Of a DNA stretch of 45,814 bases, positions 8,358-15,255 are shown in pieces; within the stretch, counting starts at the first letter, position 1; each line of letters opens with the position of its first letter. Where the stretch lies: positions 1 through 45,814 of the forward strand of contig JALZVT010000088.1 in the NCBI GenBank assembly GCA_023300545.1. The letters are read 5' to 3'. The notes below the pieces were generated by a model. It saw only the letters and a program-made list of their open reading frames with translations, did not search any database and was not told the origin of the DNA. The DNA comes from Pseudomonadales bacterium. Lineage in GTDB: Bacteria > Pseudomonadota > Gammaproteobacteria > Pseudomonadales > Azotimanducaceae. A program made the translations under genes and the position numbers.

Positions 8358-10034
8358 TCAACCCAGATCAATCTCGGGGAAGCGCTGCTGGAGCGCCTCG
8401 AGCGTTCCAAGTGCCGTGTCGCCTGGACTGGGTCGAGTGCCTGGCAGTAACTGTGCAGCGCCTTTTACCGATTTCTTCAGTCGTTCGAGCATAGGTTGGC
8501 TGACCTCAGCGGCACCAAAAAGGGCGGACTGCACATCAAACTGCGGACTGCGTAACTCGGCCGGCGCACACAGCAACCAACTCACCAGATCCTGATCGAG
8601 TAACGGCGCGCGCGCTTCAATGCCGAAGCGAAGTGCCTGCCGGTCAAGTTGGGTCAGTTGGTGCTCTGGCACAAGGGTCTGTAGATCTAGCCGCTGAAAC
8701 CTCAGAGTGCGTGGCAGGTCGGCCCGATAAAACTGCTGAAAGTGCCAATAGTCGTTGTAATCCGCTGGAATTTCCCAGGCGCTCTTCTGTGCGTCTTTAT
8801 CAGGTGCCGCAAGCCCGCCCAATTCGCGCGCATAGCCGTGAAAAATATCAATGACTGACGTCGAGGCATCGGTGCCGTCGTTCGCGCTGTTGCGCTTGCC
8901 ACCCAGCTTACTCTTGAGCCAGCCCACAGTGCCCGAGCCTTGGCGCCCAGCCCGAACGAAGCGCCGGGCAGTACCAAATATAACCTGCGCGCCAATGTCG
9001 GTCACGGCACTCACCACAGAACCGCGCATTTGCAGTAAGGCGTCTTCCCGATCTGAAAAACGGATGTCTGCAAACGGTTCATCGAACCGACCGCGCAGCT
9101 GTTGATCAGACAACTCAGATCGCTGATCGGTCGCATTCACAGCCAGTGTTAGTGGGCGCACGCTCGGTTGGTGAGTGTTCAGCCAGTCAGCAAAACCGGT
9201 ACCGCGCTGACACAGACCGCCGACGCTCGGGAGTCCGGCGGCACGGTTCGCAACGGCTGCACTTAACAGCTCGCGGCCCCGCTCAACAAATTCTTCACTA
9301 CTGCCGTAGCTTGCCGAATCCACCTCTGGCAGCTCCCAAAACCGCTGCATGGAAGAGTGCCCGGTATCGAGATCAATGCTCAGACAATGGCCCGCAGCCA
9401 ACTTTCGTACCTGGGTATAGAGCGTCTTCGGAGCAGGAATATACCGATACGTAAGGTAGTCGTAGATCGCCGTATGATCGATCGTCAACAACGACGGTTC
9501 CGCCAGCGCCTCAATGCCTTTCAGCTCCGAAGCAAACATAAGACTGCCAGATGAATCTTCGTGCAGATAATAGAGAGGCTTCGCGCCTAGCGCGTCGCGA
9601 ACGAGCAATAGCCGAGCGTTGCTGCGATCATAAATAGCGAGTGCAAACCCACCACGTAGCCGCTGCAACATTACCTCAAGACCCCATTGCAGATAGGCCT
9701 GCAGAACAACTTCGCTGCCGCTGTTGCCTTGGAATGCGTGTGCTTTAGCAAGCTCGCCACGCAGCTCTTGAGCGTTGCTGAGGTAACCATCAAGGGACAC
9801 GGTTACGCTGCCGTCGCTAGCCGCTAACGGCAACCGACCGACAACATCCGAGTCGAGTTCAGCCTGCTCGGTATGGCCAAGATACAGACGGTCGTCATAC
9901 CAGTCCCCGGCAAAATCTGCGCCGCGGTGCATCAACGTGTCGCGTGCTACCCGGGCCCGCGTCACCGCCGCATGACGATCTGTTACATCCCGCCAGTGGA
10001 CCCCTGAAAAATTTGTTCCCAATATTCCGGACAT
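8358..10034 (-). CDS. Asparagine synthetase B-like protein with both active sites degraded (predicted pseudoenzyme)
   Basis: The 558-residue protein keeps the two-domain frame of glutamine-dependent asparagine synthetase. Conserved parts are RLLLVRDALGAKPLYY at 141-156, YLTYRYIPAPKTLY at 193-206, and LVPEHQLTQLDRQAL with GIEARAPLLD at 454-480. The catalytic parts are lost. Cys2 of the N-terminal glutaminase is Ser (MSGILG). The RLSI-type segment after GH reads TEQAE, and NGEIYN reads DGYLSN. The ATP pyrophosphate loop SGGxDSS reads QRGTGFA at 276-282, and the downstream GxGxDE loop reads GTARRFV at 354-360. Shifting frame at the loop does not restore the motif, and the long frame is intact. 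It is the promoter-proximal gene of the glycan cluster. A structural or regulatory role, or a different chemistry, is possible; which one is unknown. Confidence 0.8.
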   Translation of the reverse strand: MSGILGTNFSGVHWRDVTDRHAAVTRARVARDTLMHRGADFAGDWYDDRLYLGHTEQAELDSDVVGRLPLAASDGSVTVSLDGYLSNAQELRGELAKAHAFQGNSGSEVVLQAYLQWGLEVMLQRLRGGFALAIYDRSNARLLLVRDALGAKPLYYLHEDSSGSLMFASELKGIEALAEPSLLTIDHTAIYDYLTYRYIPAPKTLYTQVRKLAAGHCLSIDLDTGHSSMQRFWELPEVDSASYGSSEEFVERGRELLSAAVANRAAGLPSVGGLCQRGTGFADWLNTHQPSVRPLTLAVNATDQRSELSDQQLRGRFDEPFADIRFSDREDALLQMRGSVVSAVTDIGAQVIFGTARRFVRAGRQGSGTVGWLKSKLGGKRNSANDGTDASTSVIDIFHGYARELGGLAAPDKDAQKSAWEIPADYNDYWHFQQFYRADLPRTLRFQRLDLQTLVPEHQLTQLDRQALRFGIEARAPLLDQDLVSWLLCAPAELRSPQFDVQSALFGAAEVSQPMLERLKKSVKGAAQLLPGTRPSPGDTALGTLEALQQRFPEIDLG

Positions 10035-10186
10035 GCCCTGCCCCTGTTTGTACGCCTACCCTGAGTGTACCGAAGGACGGACGCGGGCGTTGGGGTGGGT
10101 CGTTCACAAAGGTAAATTCCACCATAAGTTCGTATTAACTTAGCGCGTCAGCCGTCCATGGCCCCTTATCCGCTGTGAAGTAGAGT

Positions 10187-10212
10187 GGAGCGCGGCGCTA
10201 GCACAGCGCTCC
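10187..10212. other. Inverted repeat downstream of the comEA-like gene
   Basis: GGAGCGC (10187-10193) and GCGCTCC (10206-10212) form a 7-bp GC-rich stem with a 12-base loop. It lies 24-49 bases past the stop of the comEA-like gene and upstream of the glycan operon. No T-tract follows on the minus strand, so a classical intrinsic terminator is not supported. It might still separate the two transcripts. The remaining bases, 10035-10186, should hold the glycan operon promoter, but I could not assign clear -35 and -10 boxes. Confidence 0.3.
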
Positions 10213-10235
10213 GTGTGACCTGCACAGACTACGAA

Positions 10236-10625
10236 CTAGTCGTTTAGTAAAATGCGGGTCGCATTCAGCTCGAGCGTTCGATTACCCACCCCCTTTACAT
10301 TGCTTAGGTCATCCAACACTTTGAACGACCCGTTCTGCTCTCGGTAAGCCACAATTGCAGCCGCGCGGCTGACACCCACACCCTGCAGAACATTGGCAAT
10401 AGTGCGCGCATCTGCGGTATTCACATTCACGGTGATCGGCAGTGTGGGCAGGTCGTCCACAGCTCGTGCCGCAGTGGCGAAGCCCGCCAACAACACGAGC
10501 ATTAGCCCAGTAAACAAAGTTCGCAGCCCATACAACGGGTTGTGCCGGCGGCGGGTGCGCGCAGGCTGCGCGGAAGGGGTAGAGGAGGCGGAAGAGACGG
10601 AAAAAATAGACGCTAAAGGGGTCAT
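10236..10625 (-). CDS. ComEA-like helix-hairpin-helix DNA-binding protein
   Basis: ComEA proteins are exported or periplasmic double-stranded-DNA binders that help pull in DNA during natural transformation; several gammaproteobacteria have short versions like this one. The 129-residue form begins MTPLASIFSV, has a basic stretch (RTRRRH), a hydrophobic segment (LRTLFTGLMLVLLAGFATAA) that reads as a signal peptide or anchor, and a C-terminal ComEA domain starting ITVNVNTADARTIANVLQGVG. That domain holds two helix-hairpin-helix motifs (GVGVSRAAAIVAYRE and NVKGVGNRTLELN). A GTG at 10655 would add ten residues, but the ATG at 10625 is preferred. In Pseudomonas a comEA-like gene also sits beside the wbpM/O-antigen locus. 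Confidence 0.8.
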   Translation of the reverse strand: MTPLASIFSVSSASSTPSAQPARTRRRHNPLYGLRTLFTGLMLVLLAGFATAARAVDDLPTLPITVNVNTADARTIANVLQGVGVSRAAAIVAYREQNGSFKVLDDLSNVKGVGNRTLELNATRILLND

Positions 10626-10632
10626 AGGTTTG

Positions 10633-10678
10633 CCCTGTGTAGTTAGTGAAGACACAGGGTATTAGCTTGGCGAAGCTA
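10633..10678 (-). promoter_or_regulatory. Two hairpins in the leader of the comEA-like gene
   Basis: Two perfect inverted repeats precede the ATG at 10625. CCCTGTGT (10633-10640) pairs with ACACAGGG (10652-10659) around an 11-base loop. TAGCTT (10663-10668) pairs with AAGCTA (10673-10678) around GGCG. On the transcript the AGGG nearest the start codon lies inside the first stem, so the hairpin could hide the ribosome site. The rest of the gap up to lapA (10679-10786) shows no feature I can name. Confidence 0.35.
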
Positions 10679-10786
10679 GGAGAGGCGGAAAACGACGATT
10701 CGCTGTGTGCGAGGTTCACTCACTGTTCGAAGACCGGTCAAAATCTATTCTGGCCCTTCTTTATCGGGCAGATAAACGCAGGCGAC

Positions 10787-11083
10787 CTACTCCGCGGCTG
10801 GAGCTGCTGCCTTGATCGCCTTGAGTTCGGTCTGAGCCTGCAGCTTTTGCTTGCGCTCGCGGCGCTCTGCTAGCTTGAGGCTAAACATGGAGTAACCGGC
10901 CAAAAGCCAGCCAAGCAGAATACCCAACACGAGGGTCGCGACCAGATAATAAAACAGGTCTCCTTCGGGCGTGCGCCATTTCAGGAATTCAATGCTTACC
11001 TGTTGCTGGTTCACGGCAAGGAAGCCAAACAAAACGACCGAAAGAAGAATCAATCCGGTGATGAGACGGGATATCCAACGCAT
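10787..11083 (-). CDS. lapA: LapA-domain (DUF1049/YciS-like) inner-membrane protein
   Basis: E. coli LapA (YciS) is a small inner-membrane protein that works with LapB to regulate LPS synthesis through LpxC turnover. This 98-residue protein has two membrane helices (about residues 4-25 and 44-66) separated by a short loop (NQQQVSIEFLKWRTPEGDLF). A charged, Ala-rich cytoplasmic tail (KLAERRERKQKLQAQTELKA) follows and probably forms a coiled coil. Length and layout fit the family. GAGGA lies about ten bases before the ATG. It follows ihfB by 43 bases, the order seen in Pseudomonas-like genomes. No lapB follows here; the comEA-like gene comes next. Confidence 0.82.
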   Translation of the reverse strand: MRWISRLITGLILLSVVLFGFLAVNQQQVSIEFLKWRTPEGDLFYYLVATLVLGILLGWLLAGYSMFSLKLAERRERKQKLQAQTELKAIKAAAPAAE

Positions 11084-11126
11084 TAGCTACTGTTCCTCAT
11101 TAGCTCTGACAACACTGCGAGAGGCA

Positions 11127-11447
11127 CTAGCTGCCGTTGGCAGCTTGAGCGGCAAGATCGCGCTGCAAACCATCATTAACACGGTCGCGCAGCTCCTTGC
11201 CTGGTTTGAAATGGGGGACGTGTTTGCCCGACAGACCAACTGACTCGCCAGTTTTAGGATTGCGACCGATGCGTGGCGCCCGGTAGTGCAGCGAAAAACT
11301 ACCAAACCCGCGAATTTCGATGCGGTCGCCCTGAGACAATGCCTGAGACATCTGCTCGAGCAGTGTTTTGACCGCCAACTCAACATCTTTACTGCTGAGT
11401 TGCGATTGATGCTCAGTGATTCGCTCTATGAGCTCTGACTTTGTCAT
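11127..11447 (-). CDS. ihfB: Integration host factor beta subunit
   Basis: IHF-beta pairs with IHF-alpha to bend DNA sharply in recombination, replication and sigma-54 transcription. The start [21 protein letters not shown] is typical. [17 protein letters not shown] is the core sheet, and [17 protein letters not shown] is the DNA-intercalating arm with its proline. [14 protein letters not shown] closes the fold. At 106 residues it is slightly longer than the 94 of E. coli because of a C-terminal tail ending [12 protein letters not shown]. The frame is open 27 codons upstream, but that part is Arg-rich with no family similarity, so the ATG at 11447 is chosen. It is downstream of rpsA, as in E. 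coli and Pseudomonas. Confidence 0.95.
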   Translation of the reverse strand: MTKSELIERITEHQSQLSSKDVELAVKTLLEQMSQALSQGDRIEIRGFGSFSLHYRAPRIGRNPKTGESVGLSGKHVPHFKPGKELRDRVNDGLQRDLAAQAANGS

Positions 11448-11640
11448 CCCGTTCGCCGTCCGTCCAACGCGCTGTCGTGTATCGATTCTGTGCCGCGATC
11501 TGCGCCGCGCGCGAACGCAAGGTAGCACAGCGACTGCCGTAAAAACAAGAAATAAGTCTTATATTTCAGCCAGTTGCGCTGAAGAAGAGGAAGAAACTGG
11601 GAGAGAGTTGGTGAATTAGCGGGGAGTTTTGGCAAAATGT

Positions 11641-11664
11641 GGGGTCAGAATTTATTCTGACCCC
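11641..11664. repeat. REP-like palindrome, copy A
   Basis: A perfect inverted repeat with 11-bp arms GGGGTCAGAAT and ATTCTGACCCC around TT. The same arms recur at 11705 and 36039, and a decayed version at 31720. Its length, GC-capped arms and intergenic placement resemble REP elements moved by REP-associated tyrosine transposases. No such transposase is in the window. Confidence 0.7.
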
Positions 11665-11704
11665 CGTTTTCGGCAGGTTGACGAGGAGTGCCTAGCGCGC
11701 AGCA

Positions 11705-11728
11705 GGGGTCAGAATAAATTCTGACCCC
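11705..11728. repeat. REP-like palindrome, copy B
   Basis: It has identical 11-bp arms to copy A, around AA instead of TT, and begins 64 bases from copy A's first base. The pair lies between rpsA and ihfB on one transcript path, where it could attenuate read-through or protect the rpsA 3' end. Confidence 0.7.
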
Positions 11729-11737
11729 ACAGCGGAT

Positions 11738-11754
11738 GCGGAGGACGCCTCCGC
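11738..11754 (-). terminator. GC-rich hairpin after rpsA
   Basis: GCGGAGG (11738-11744) and CCTCCGC (11748-11754) form a 7-bp stem with a 3-base loop, 11 bases past the rpsA stop. No T-run follows on the minus strand, so termination would be weak or Rho-assisted. It may instead stabilise the 3' end. Confidence 0.35.
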
Positions 11755-11764
11755 CCCTAAAGCA

Positions 11765-13441
11765 CTAGTCTTGTTGGTCCATCTGCGCTTTGATCAGGTC
11801 ACCCAACGTAGTAGCCGCGCGTTCTGGTTCAGTGGACTTGTGCTCTTCAACTGCGGCACGCTCTTCCGCCTCATCCTTCGCCTTGATAGACACAAAGATA
11901 TTACGGTTCTTGCGGTCGATATTGATGATCTTGACCTCAAGCTCCTGGCCTTCCTGCAGCTCCATCCGGGCGTCTTCAACGCGATCAATCTTGATCTCGT
12001 TAGAACGCAGGGTGGCTTCCACATCATCAGCAAGCTTAAGGATGGCTTCGCGCTGCTCAACCGACACAACGGTTGCGGGCACAATTTTGTTGCGCTCGTT
12101 TTCAGTGGTGTACTCGCTCCACGGATCACCGTCCAGCTGCTTGATGCCAAGCGATATCCGCTCGCGATCTGGGTCGATAGACAGAATCGTGGTTTCGATC
12201 TCTTCGCCCTTCGAGTAACGACGTACGGCAGTTTCGCCCACTTCGTTCCAAGAGATGTCGGAGAGATGTACCAGACCGTCGATGCCGCCGTCGAGACCAA
12301 TGAAGATACCAAAATCGGTGATCGACTTGATCTTGCCGGACATCTTGTCGCCTTTCTTGTGCAGAGCGCTGAACTCTTCCCAAGGGTTGGTGCGACATTG
12401 CTTGATGCCTAGAGAAATACGCCGACGCTCTTCGTCGATATCCAGAACCATCACTTCGACAGCGTCGCCAACAGTGACAACCTTTGATGGGTGGATATTT
12501 TTGTTGGTCCAGTCCATTTCTGAAACGTGAACCAAGCCTTCAACGCCCTCTTCAATCTCGGCAAAGCAACCGTAATCGGTGAGGTTGGTGACCGTCGCCT
12601 GAACCCGGCTGTTCTCCGGGTAACGGCTGGTGATCTTGACCCATGGATCATCACCCAGTTGCTTCATACCGAGTGATACGCGGTTCTTTTCACGATCAAA
12701 CTTCAGAATCTTCACGTCGACTTCGTCGCCAACGTTAACCATCTCAGAAGGATGGCGGATACGGCGCCAAGCCATATCAGTAATGTGCAGCAGTCCGTCT
12801 ACGCCGCCAAGGTCAACAAACGCACCGTAGTCGGTGAGGTTCTTAACGATACCCTTGAGGCTTTGACCTTCCTGCAGAGAGTTAAGCAACTGCTCGCGCT
12901 CTACAGAGTTTTCAGCTTCCAGAACCGCGCGGCGAGAAACCACCACGTTGTTGCGCTTCTGGTCAAGCTTGATGACCTTAAACTCGAGCGGCCGACCTTC
13001 GAGGTGTGTGGTTTCACGCAGTGGTCGGATGTCGACCAGTGAACCTGGCAAGAAAGCACGGATGTCGTTGATGTCAACGGTGAAGCCACCTTTGACCTTG
13101 CCGTTGATGATGCCTTTGACCACTTCGTTTTCAGCAAACGCAGCATCGAGCATGTCCCAAGATTCAGCACGGCGGGCTTTCTCGCGTGATAGGCGCGTTT
13201 CGCCAAAGCCATCATCCACAACTTCCATTGCAACCTTAACCTGGTCGCCGATGTTGAGGTTGAATTCACCTGCTTCGTTGAGAAACTGACTGCGTGGTAT
13301 AACGCCTTCAGACTTAAGACCGGCGTGAACAATGACCCAGTCACTGTCGATGTCGACAACGGTACCGGTGACAATTGCACCAGGCGCCATTTCGATAGTG
13401 TTTAGACTCTCTTCAAAGAGGTCTGCAAAAGATTCGCTCAT
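11765..13441 (-). CDS. rpsA: 30S ribosomal protein S1
   Basis: S1 binds mRNA leaders and unfolds structure at the ribosome entry site; it is essential in Gram-negative bacteria. The 558-residue protein matches the usual length and contains six S1 repeats. The clearest are [24 protein letters not shown] (repeat 1), [17 protein letters not shown] (3), [18 protein letters not shown] (4) and [18 protein letters not shown] (5). The start [14 protein letters not shown] is canonical. The codon before repeat 1 and the acidic N-terminus fit the ribosome-docking region. The order cmk-rpsA-ihfB is conserved across Gammaproteobacteria. The start codon lacks a recognisable Shine-Dalgarno sequence, as is known for E. 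coli rpsA. Confidence 0.97.
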   Translation of the reverse strand: MSESFADLFEESLNTIEMAPGAIVTGTVVDIDSDWVIVHAGLKSEGVIPRSQFLNEAGEFNLNIGDQVKVAMEVVDDGFGETRLSREKARRAESWDMLDAAFAENEVVKGIINGKVKGGFTVDINDIRAFLPGSLVDIRPLRETTHLEGRPLEFKVIKLDQKRNNVVVSRRAVLEAENSVEREQLLNSLQEGQSLKGIVKNLTDYGAFVDLGGVDGLLHITDMAWRRIRHPSEMVNVGDEVDVKILKFDREKNRVSLGMKQLGDDPWVKITSRYPENSRVQATVTNLTDYGCFAEIEEGVEGLVHVSEMDWTNKNIHPSKVVTVGDAVEVMVLDIDEERRRISLGIKQCRTNPWEEFSALHKKGDKMSGKIKSITDFGIFIGLDGGIDGLVHLSDISWNEVGETAVRRYSKGEEIETTILSIDPDRERISLGIKQLDGDPWSEYTTENERNKIVPATVVSVEQREAILKLADDVEATLRSNEIKIDRVEDARMELQEGQELEVKIINIDRKNRNIFVSIKAKDEAEERAAVEEHKSTEPERAATTLGDLIKAQMDQQD

Positions 13442-13579
13442 AAATAGATGGTTGGCTCTGACGTACGACTCTTATACATACAAGAGGGCCGTCGAGACCT
13501 GCTCCAGGGGTTAAAAAATAAATGTAACGTTTGTCTCACCTGCTCGCGCACCGGGTTGACCCTGTGGTGCGGCGAGCCG
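13442..13579 (-). promoter_or_regulatory. rpsA: rpsA leader without Shine-Dalgarno, with hairpin
   Basis: The bases just before the rpsA ATG (minus strand: CCAACCATCTATTT) contain no purine-rich ribosome site. CTCTT (13469-13473) pairs with AAGAG (13482-13486) around 8 bases, and a T-rich stretch lies at about 13510-13525. In E. coli the rpsA leader is SD-less, folded and used for autogenous repression by S1. This leader looks analogous, though only the absent SD and the hairpin are seen directly. Confidence 0.4.
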
Positions 13580-14296
13580 TTAAACCAGGCCGCGATCCCG
13601 AGCGAGCTGCATTGCTCTTTCGATCACCGCGTCGATGGTCATGGCGGTACTGTCGAGAATTACTGCATCCTCAGCAGGTACCAGGGGCGAGACATCGCGC
13701 CCTTTGTCCCTCTTATCGCGGTCTTCGATCGCTACAAGAAGGGCGCGGAGATTAGCAGGAGAACCCTTTTCTTTCAACTGCTTATGGCGTCTCTCCGCCC
13801 GGATATGGGCACTGGCTTCGAGGTATATTTTGAGGGGCGCGGCCGGAAAGACAACGGTGCCCATGTCGCGACCGTCAGCCACCAACCCAGGGGGCTTTCG
13901 CAAGGTTTTTTGGACTGAGTCTAAAGCTGTCCGAACCGCTGGCAGAGCGGCAACGCGGGAGGCTGCCGTACCGGCCTCTTCAGACCGGATATGGGCCTCT
14001 GCACCAACGCCATCCACCCAGGTTTCGTCGCCGTCAAAACGAATATCGAGCCCCAAAGCGAGCTCAGCTAGTCCGGGCTCGTCGTCGAGGGGCACATCCC
14101 TCGTTTGGGCGGCCCAGCCCACTATGCGGTATAGCGAGCCGCTATCAAGCAGATGCCAGCCCAGTCGCGCCGCAACCGCACGGGCGAGCGTACCTTTGCC
14201 AGACCCGCCAGGACCATCGATCGTGATGACCGGGGGCAACACTGCCGCGTCGGGCGACTCCGAGGTAGTTGGGTTAAACAAGAGAATGCGCCTCAT
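13580..14296 (-). CDS. cmk: Cytidylate kinase
   Basis: Cmk phosphorylates CMP and dCMP with ATP. The P-loop is DGPGGSGKGT near residue 26; DSGSLYR binds the nucleobase, and VADGRDMGTVVFP is the family's central motif. The LID arginines are in RAERRHKQLKEKG. With the ATG at 14296 the protein is 238 residues, slightly longer than usual owing to about 20 extra N-terminal residues (MRRILLFNPTTSES). A TTG at 14281 with GAGG upstream is a possible later start. The 5' end overlaps the tyrA stop by 23 bases, and rpsA follows after 138 bases. In many relatives aroA lies between tyrA and cmk; it is absent here. Confidence 0.93.
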   Translation of the reverse strand: MRRILLFNPTTSESPDAAVLPPVITIDGPGGSGKGTLARAVAARLGWHLLDSGSLYRIVGWAAQTRDVPLDDEPGLAELALGLDIRFDGDETWVDGVGAEAHIRSEEAGTAASRVAALPAVRTALDSVQKTLRKPPGLVADGRDMGTVVFPAAPLKIYLEASAHIRAERRHKQLKEKGSPANLRALLVAIEDRDKRDKGRDVSPLVPAEDAVILDSTAMTIDAVIERAMQLARDRGLV

Positions 14297-15233
14297 CCGC
14301 CGGAATATCGAAGGCAAAGCGCTCTTCACGCCGGGCGCTGAGGTAGGCCATGATCTCTTGGGTGTCACCGTTCTCGATAAGCGCATCCAGGTTCTGCAAG
14401 TTACTGATGTAACTGGCCAGCAACGGTCGCCAGACCACCTGATTGGATTGCAGTACCTGGCTCCACATTTCCGGGTTCGCTTTCGCGAGCCGGGTAAATT
14501 CCATAAAGCCAGTGCCCGCTGCCGCCACATCTGGCGAATCGACAGCCATATAGGCTGAGGCTAGCAGGTGCGGCAAATGACTGGTGTAGGCCACCGCCCG
14601 ATCGTGTTCAAGCGCATCAATGTCCTGAGTGCGCGCACCCAGTGATTGCCAAAAAACGTGAGCCATCGCGCTCAACGTCGGCGTGGGCAAATCGAGGGCC
14701 GAGAACTCGGGGGCAGGTTTCAAATCTGCCGACTGCTTTGTACCCACTACAAACACCCAGCGGCCATCAAACAACTCGGCACTACCGCTGGCCGGACCTT
14801 GTCGATGCGAACCTGCCATCGGATGGCAAGGCACAAAATTATCTGGAGCGCCGCCAGCAGCAACCAAGGCATCAATCACTGGCGCCTTGACGCTACCAAC
14901 ATCAACCACCAACGCACACAGGGGCGCAAGCTCACGCACGTTCTGCGCAATGTATGTCGGGGGTGTTGCAACAACACCAATCATGGAACCGCTGGTGCCT
15001 GCCAGATCAAGCTGGCTAATCGAAGCACTGACTGAGTCGTAGACGGGAAGCGCAGACGCCTCGGTACGCACTAACTCATTAGTGTCGACACCCACAATTC
15101 GGGCTGTTGGATTTGTGGCCCGAAAGGCTAGAGCTACGGAGCTCCCCAACAACCCACATCCCACAATAATGAGTGTTTTTACCTGCTTAAACGCACTAAT
15201 TGCAGCGGAATCAGCAACAGTTACGTAGGGCAT
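14274..15233 (-). CDS. tyrA: Prephenate dehydrogenase
   Basis: TyrA oxidatively decarboxylates prephenate to 4-hydroxyphenylpyruvate for tyrosine. The NAD-binding loop is VGCGLLGSSVA. VDVGSVKAPV and CHPMAGSHRQGP carry substrate-site residues, including the conserved His, and AYTSHLPHLLA is the helix with the second active-site His. The start MPYVTVADSAA at 15233 gives 319 residues and leaves 22 bases after pheA. An upstream ATG at 15299 would overlap pheA by 44 bases and adds a segment (MFVSLGRIQKRFESN) without visible conservation. No chorismate mutase or AroA domain is fused. It sits in a serC-pheA-tyrA-cmk operon. Confidence 0.9.
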   Translation of the reverse strand: MPYVTVADSAAISAFKQVKTLIIVGCGLLGSSVALAFRATNPTARIVGVDTNELVRTEASALPVYDSVSASISQLDLAGTSGSMIGVVATPPTYIAQNVRELAPLCALVVDVGSVKAPVIDALVAAGGAPDNFVPCHPMAGSHRQGPASGSAELFDGRWVFVVGTKQSADLKPAPEFSALDLPTPTLSAMAHVFWQSLGARTQDIDALEHDRAVAYTSHLPHLLASAYMAVDSPDVAAAGTGFMEFTRLAKANPEMWSQVLQSNQVVWRPLLASYISNLQNLDALIENGDTQEIMAYLSARREERFAFDIPADEAHSLV

Positions 15234-15255
15234 GTTGCGCTGGCTCACGCGAACA

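Larger units (their letters stand above)
11448..11764 (-). promoter_or_regulatory. rpsA-ihfB intergenic region (317 bases) with hairpins and probable ihfB promoter
   Basis: No gene is visible. Reading with the minus strand from rpsA, it holds a GC-rich hairpin (11738-11754), two copies of a REP-like palindrome (11705-11728 and 11641-11664), then an AT-rich stretch around 11541-11567 that is the likely ihfB promoter area. A 6-bp inverted repeat TTCAGC/GCTGAA (11565-11570 and 11578-11583) lies at that spot and could be an operator. IHF genes are often autoregulated, but no confident IHF site was identified. Confidence 0.4.

Noticed and set aside
8315-8410. Longer N-terminus for the second GT4 glycosyltransferase
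   Set aside because: It would overlap the upstream gene and precedes the standard GT4 start MRVLHITSGLG; the segment has no family similarity.
9160-9240. Frameshift or sequencing error explaining the lost ATP loop of the AsnB-like protein
   Set aside because: The two alternative frames across the loop give no SGGxDSS-like motif, and similarity in the original frame resumes further downstream.
10187-10212. Intrinsic terminator after the comEA-like gene
   Set aside because: A GC-rich stem exists but neither strand has a following T-run, so it is listed only as an inverted repeat.
11771-12412. 213-codon plus-strand frame inside rpsA
   Set aside because: Antisense shadow of S1; no independent support.
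13635-14558. 307-codon plus-strand frame over cmk/tyrA
   Set aside because: Antisense to two well-supported enzymes; composition is Ser/Arg/Pro-rich with no domain.
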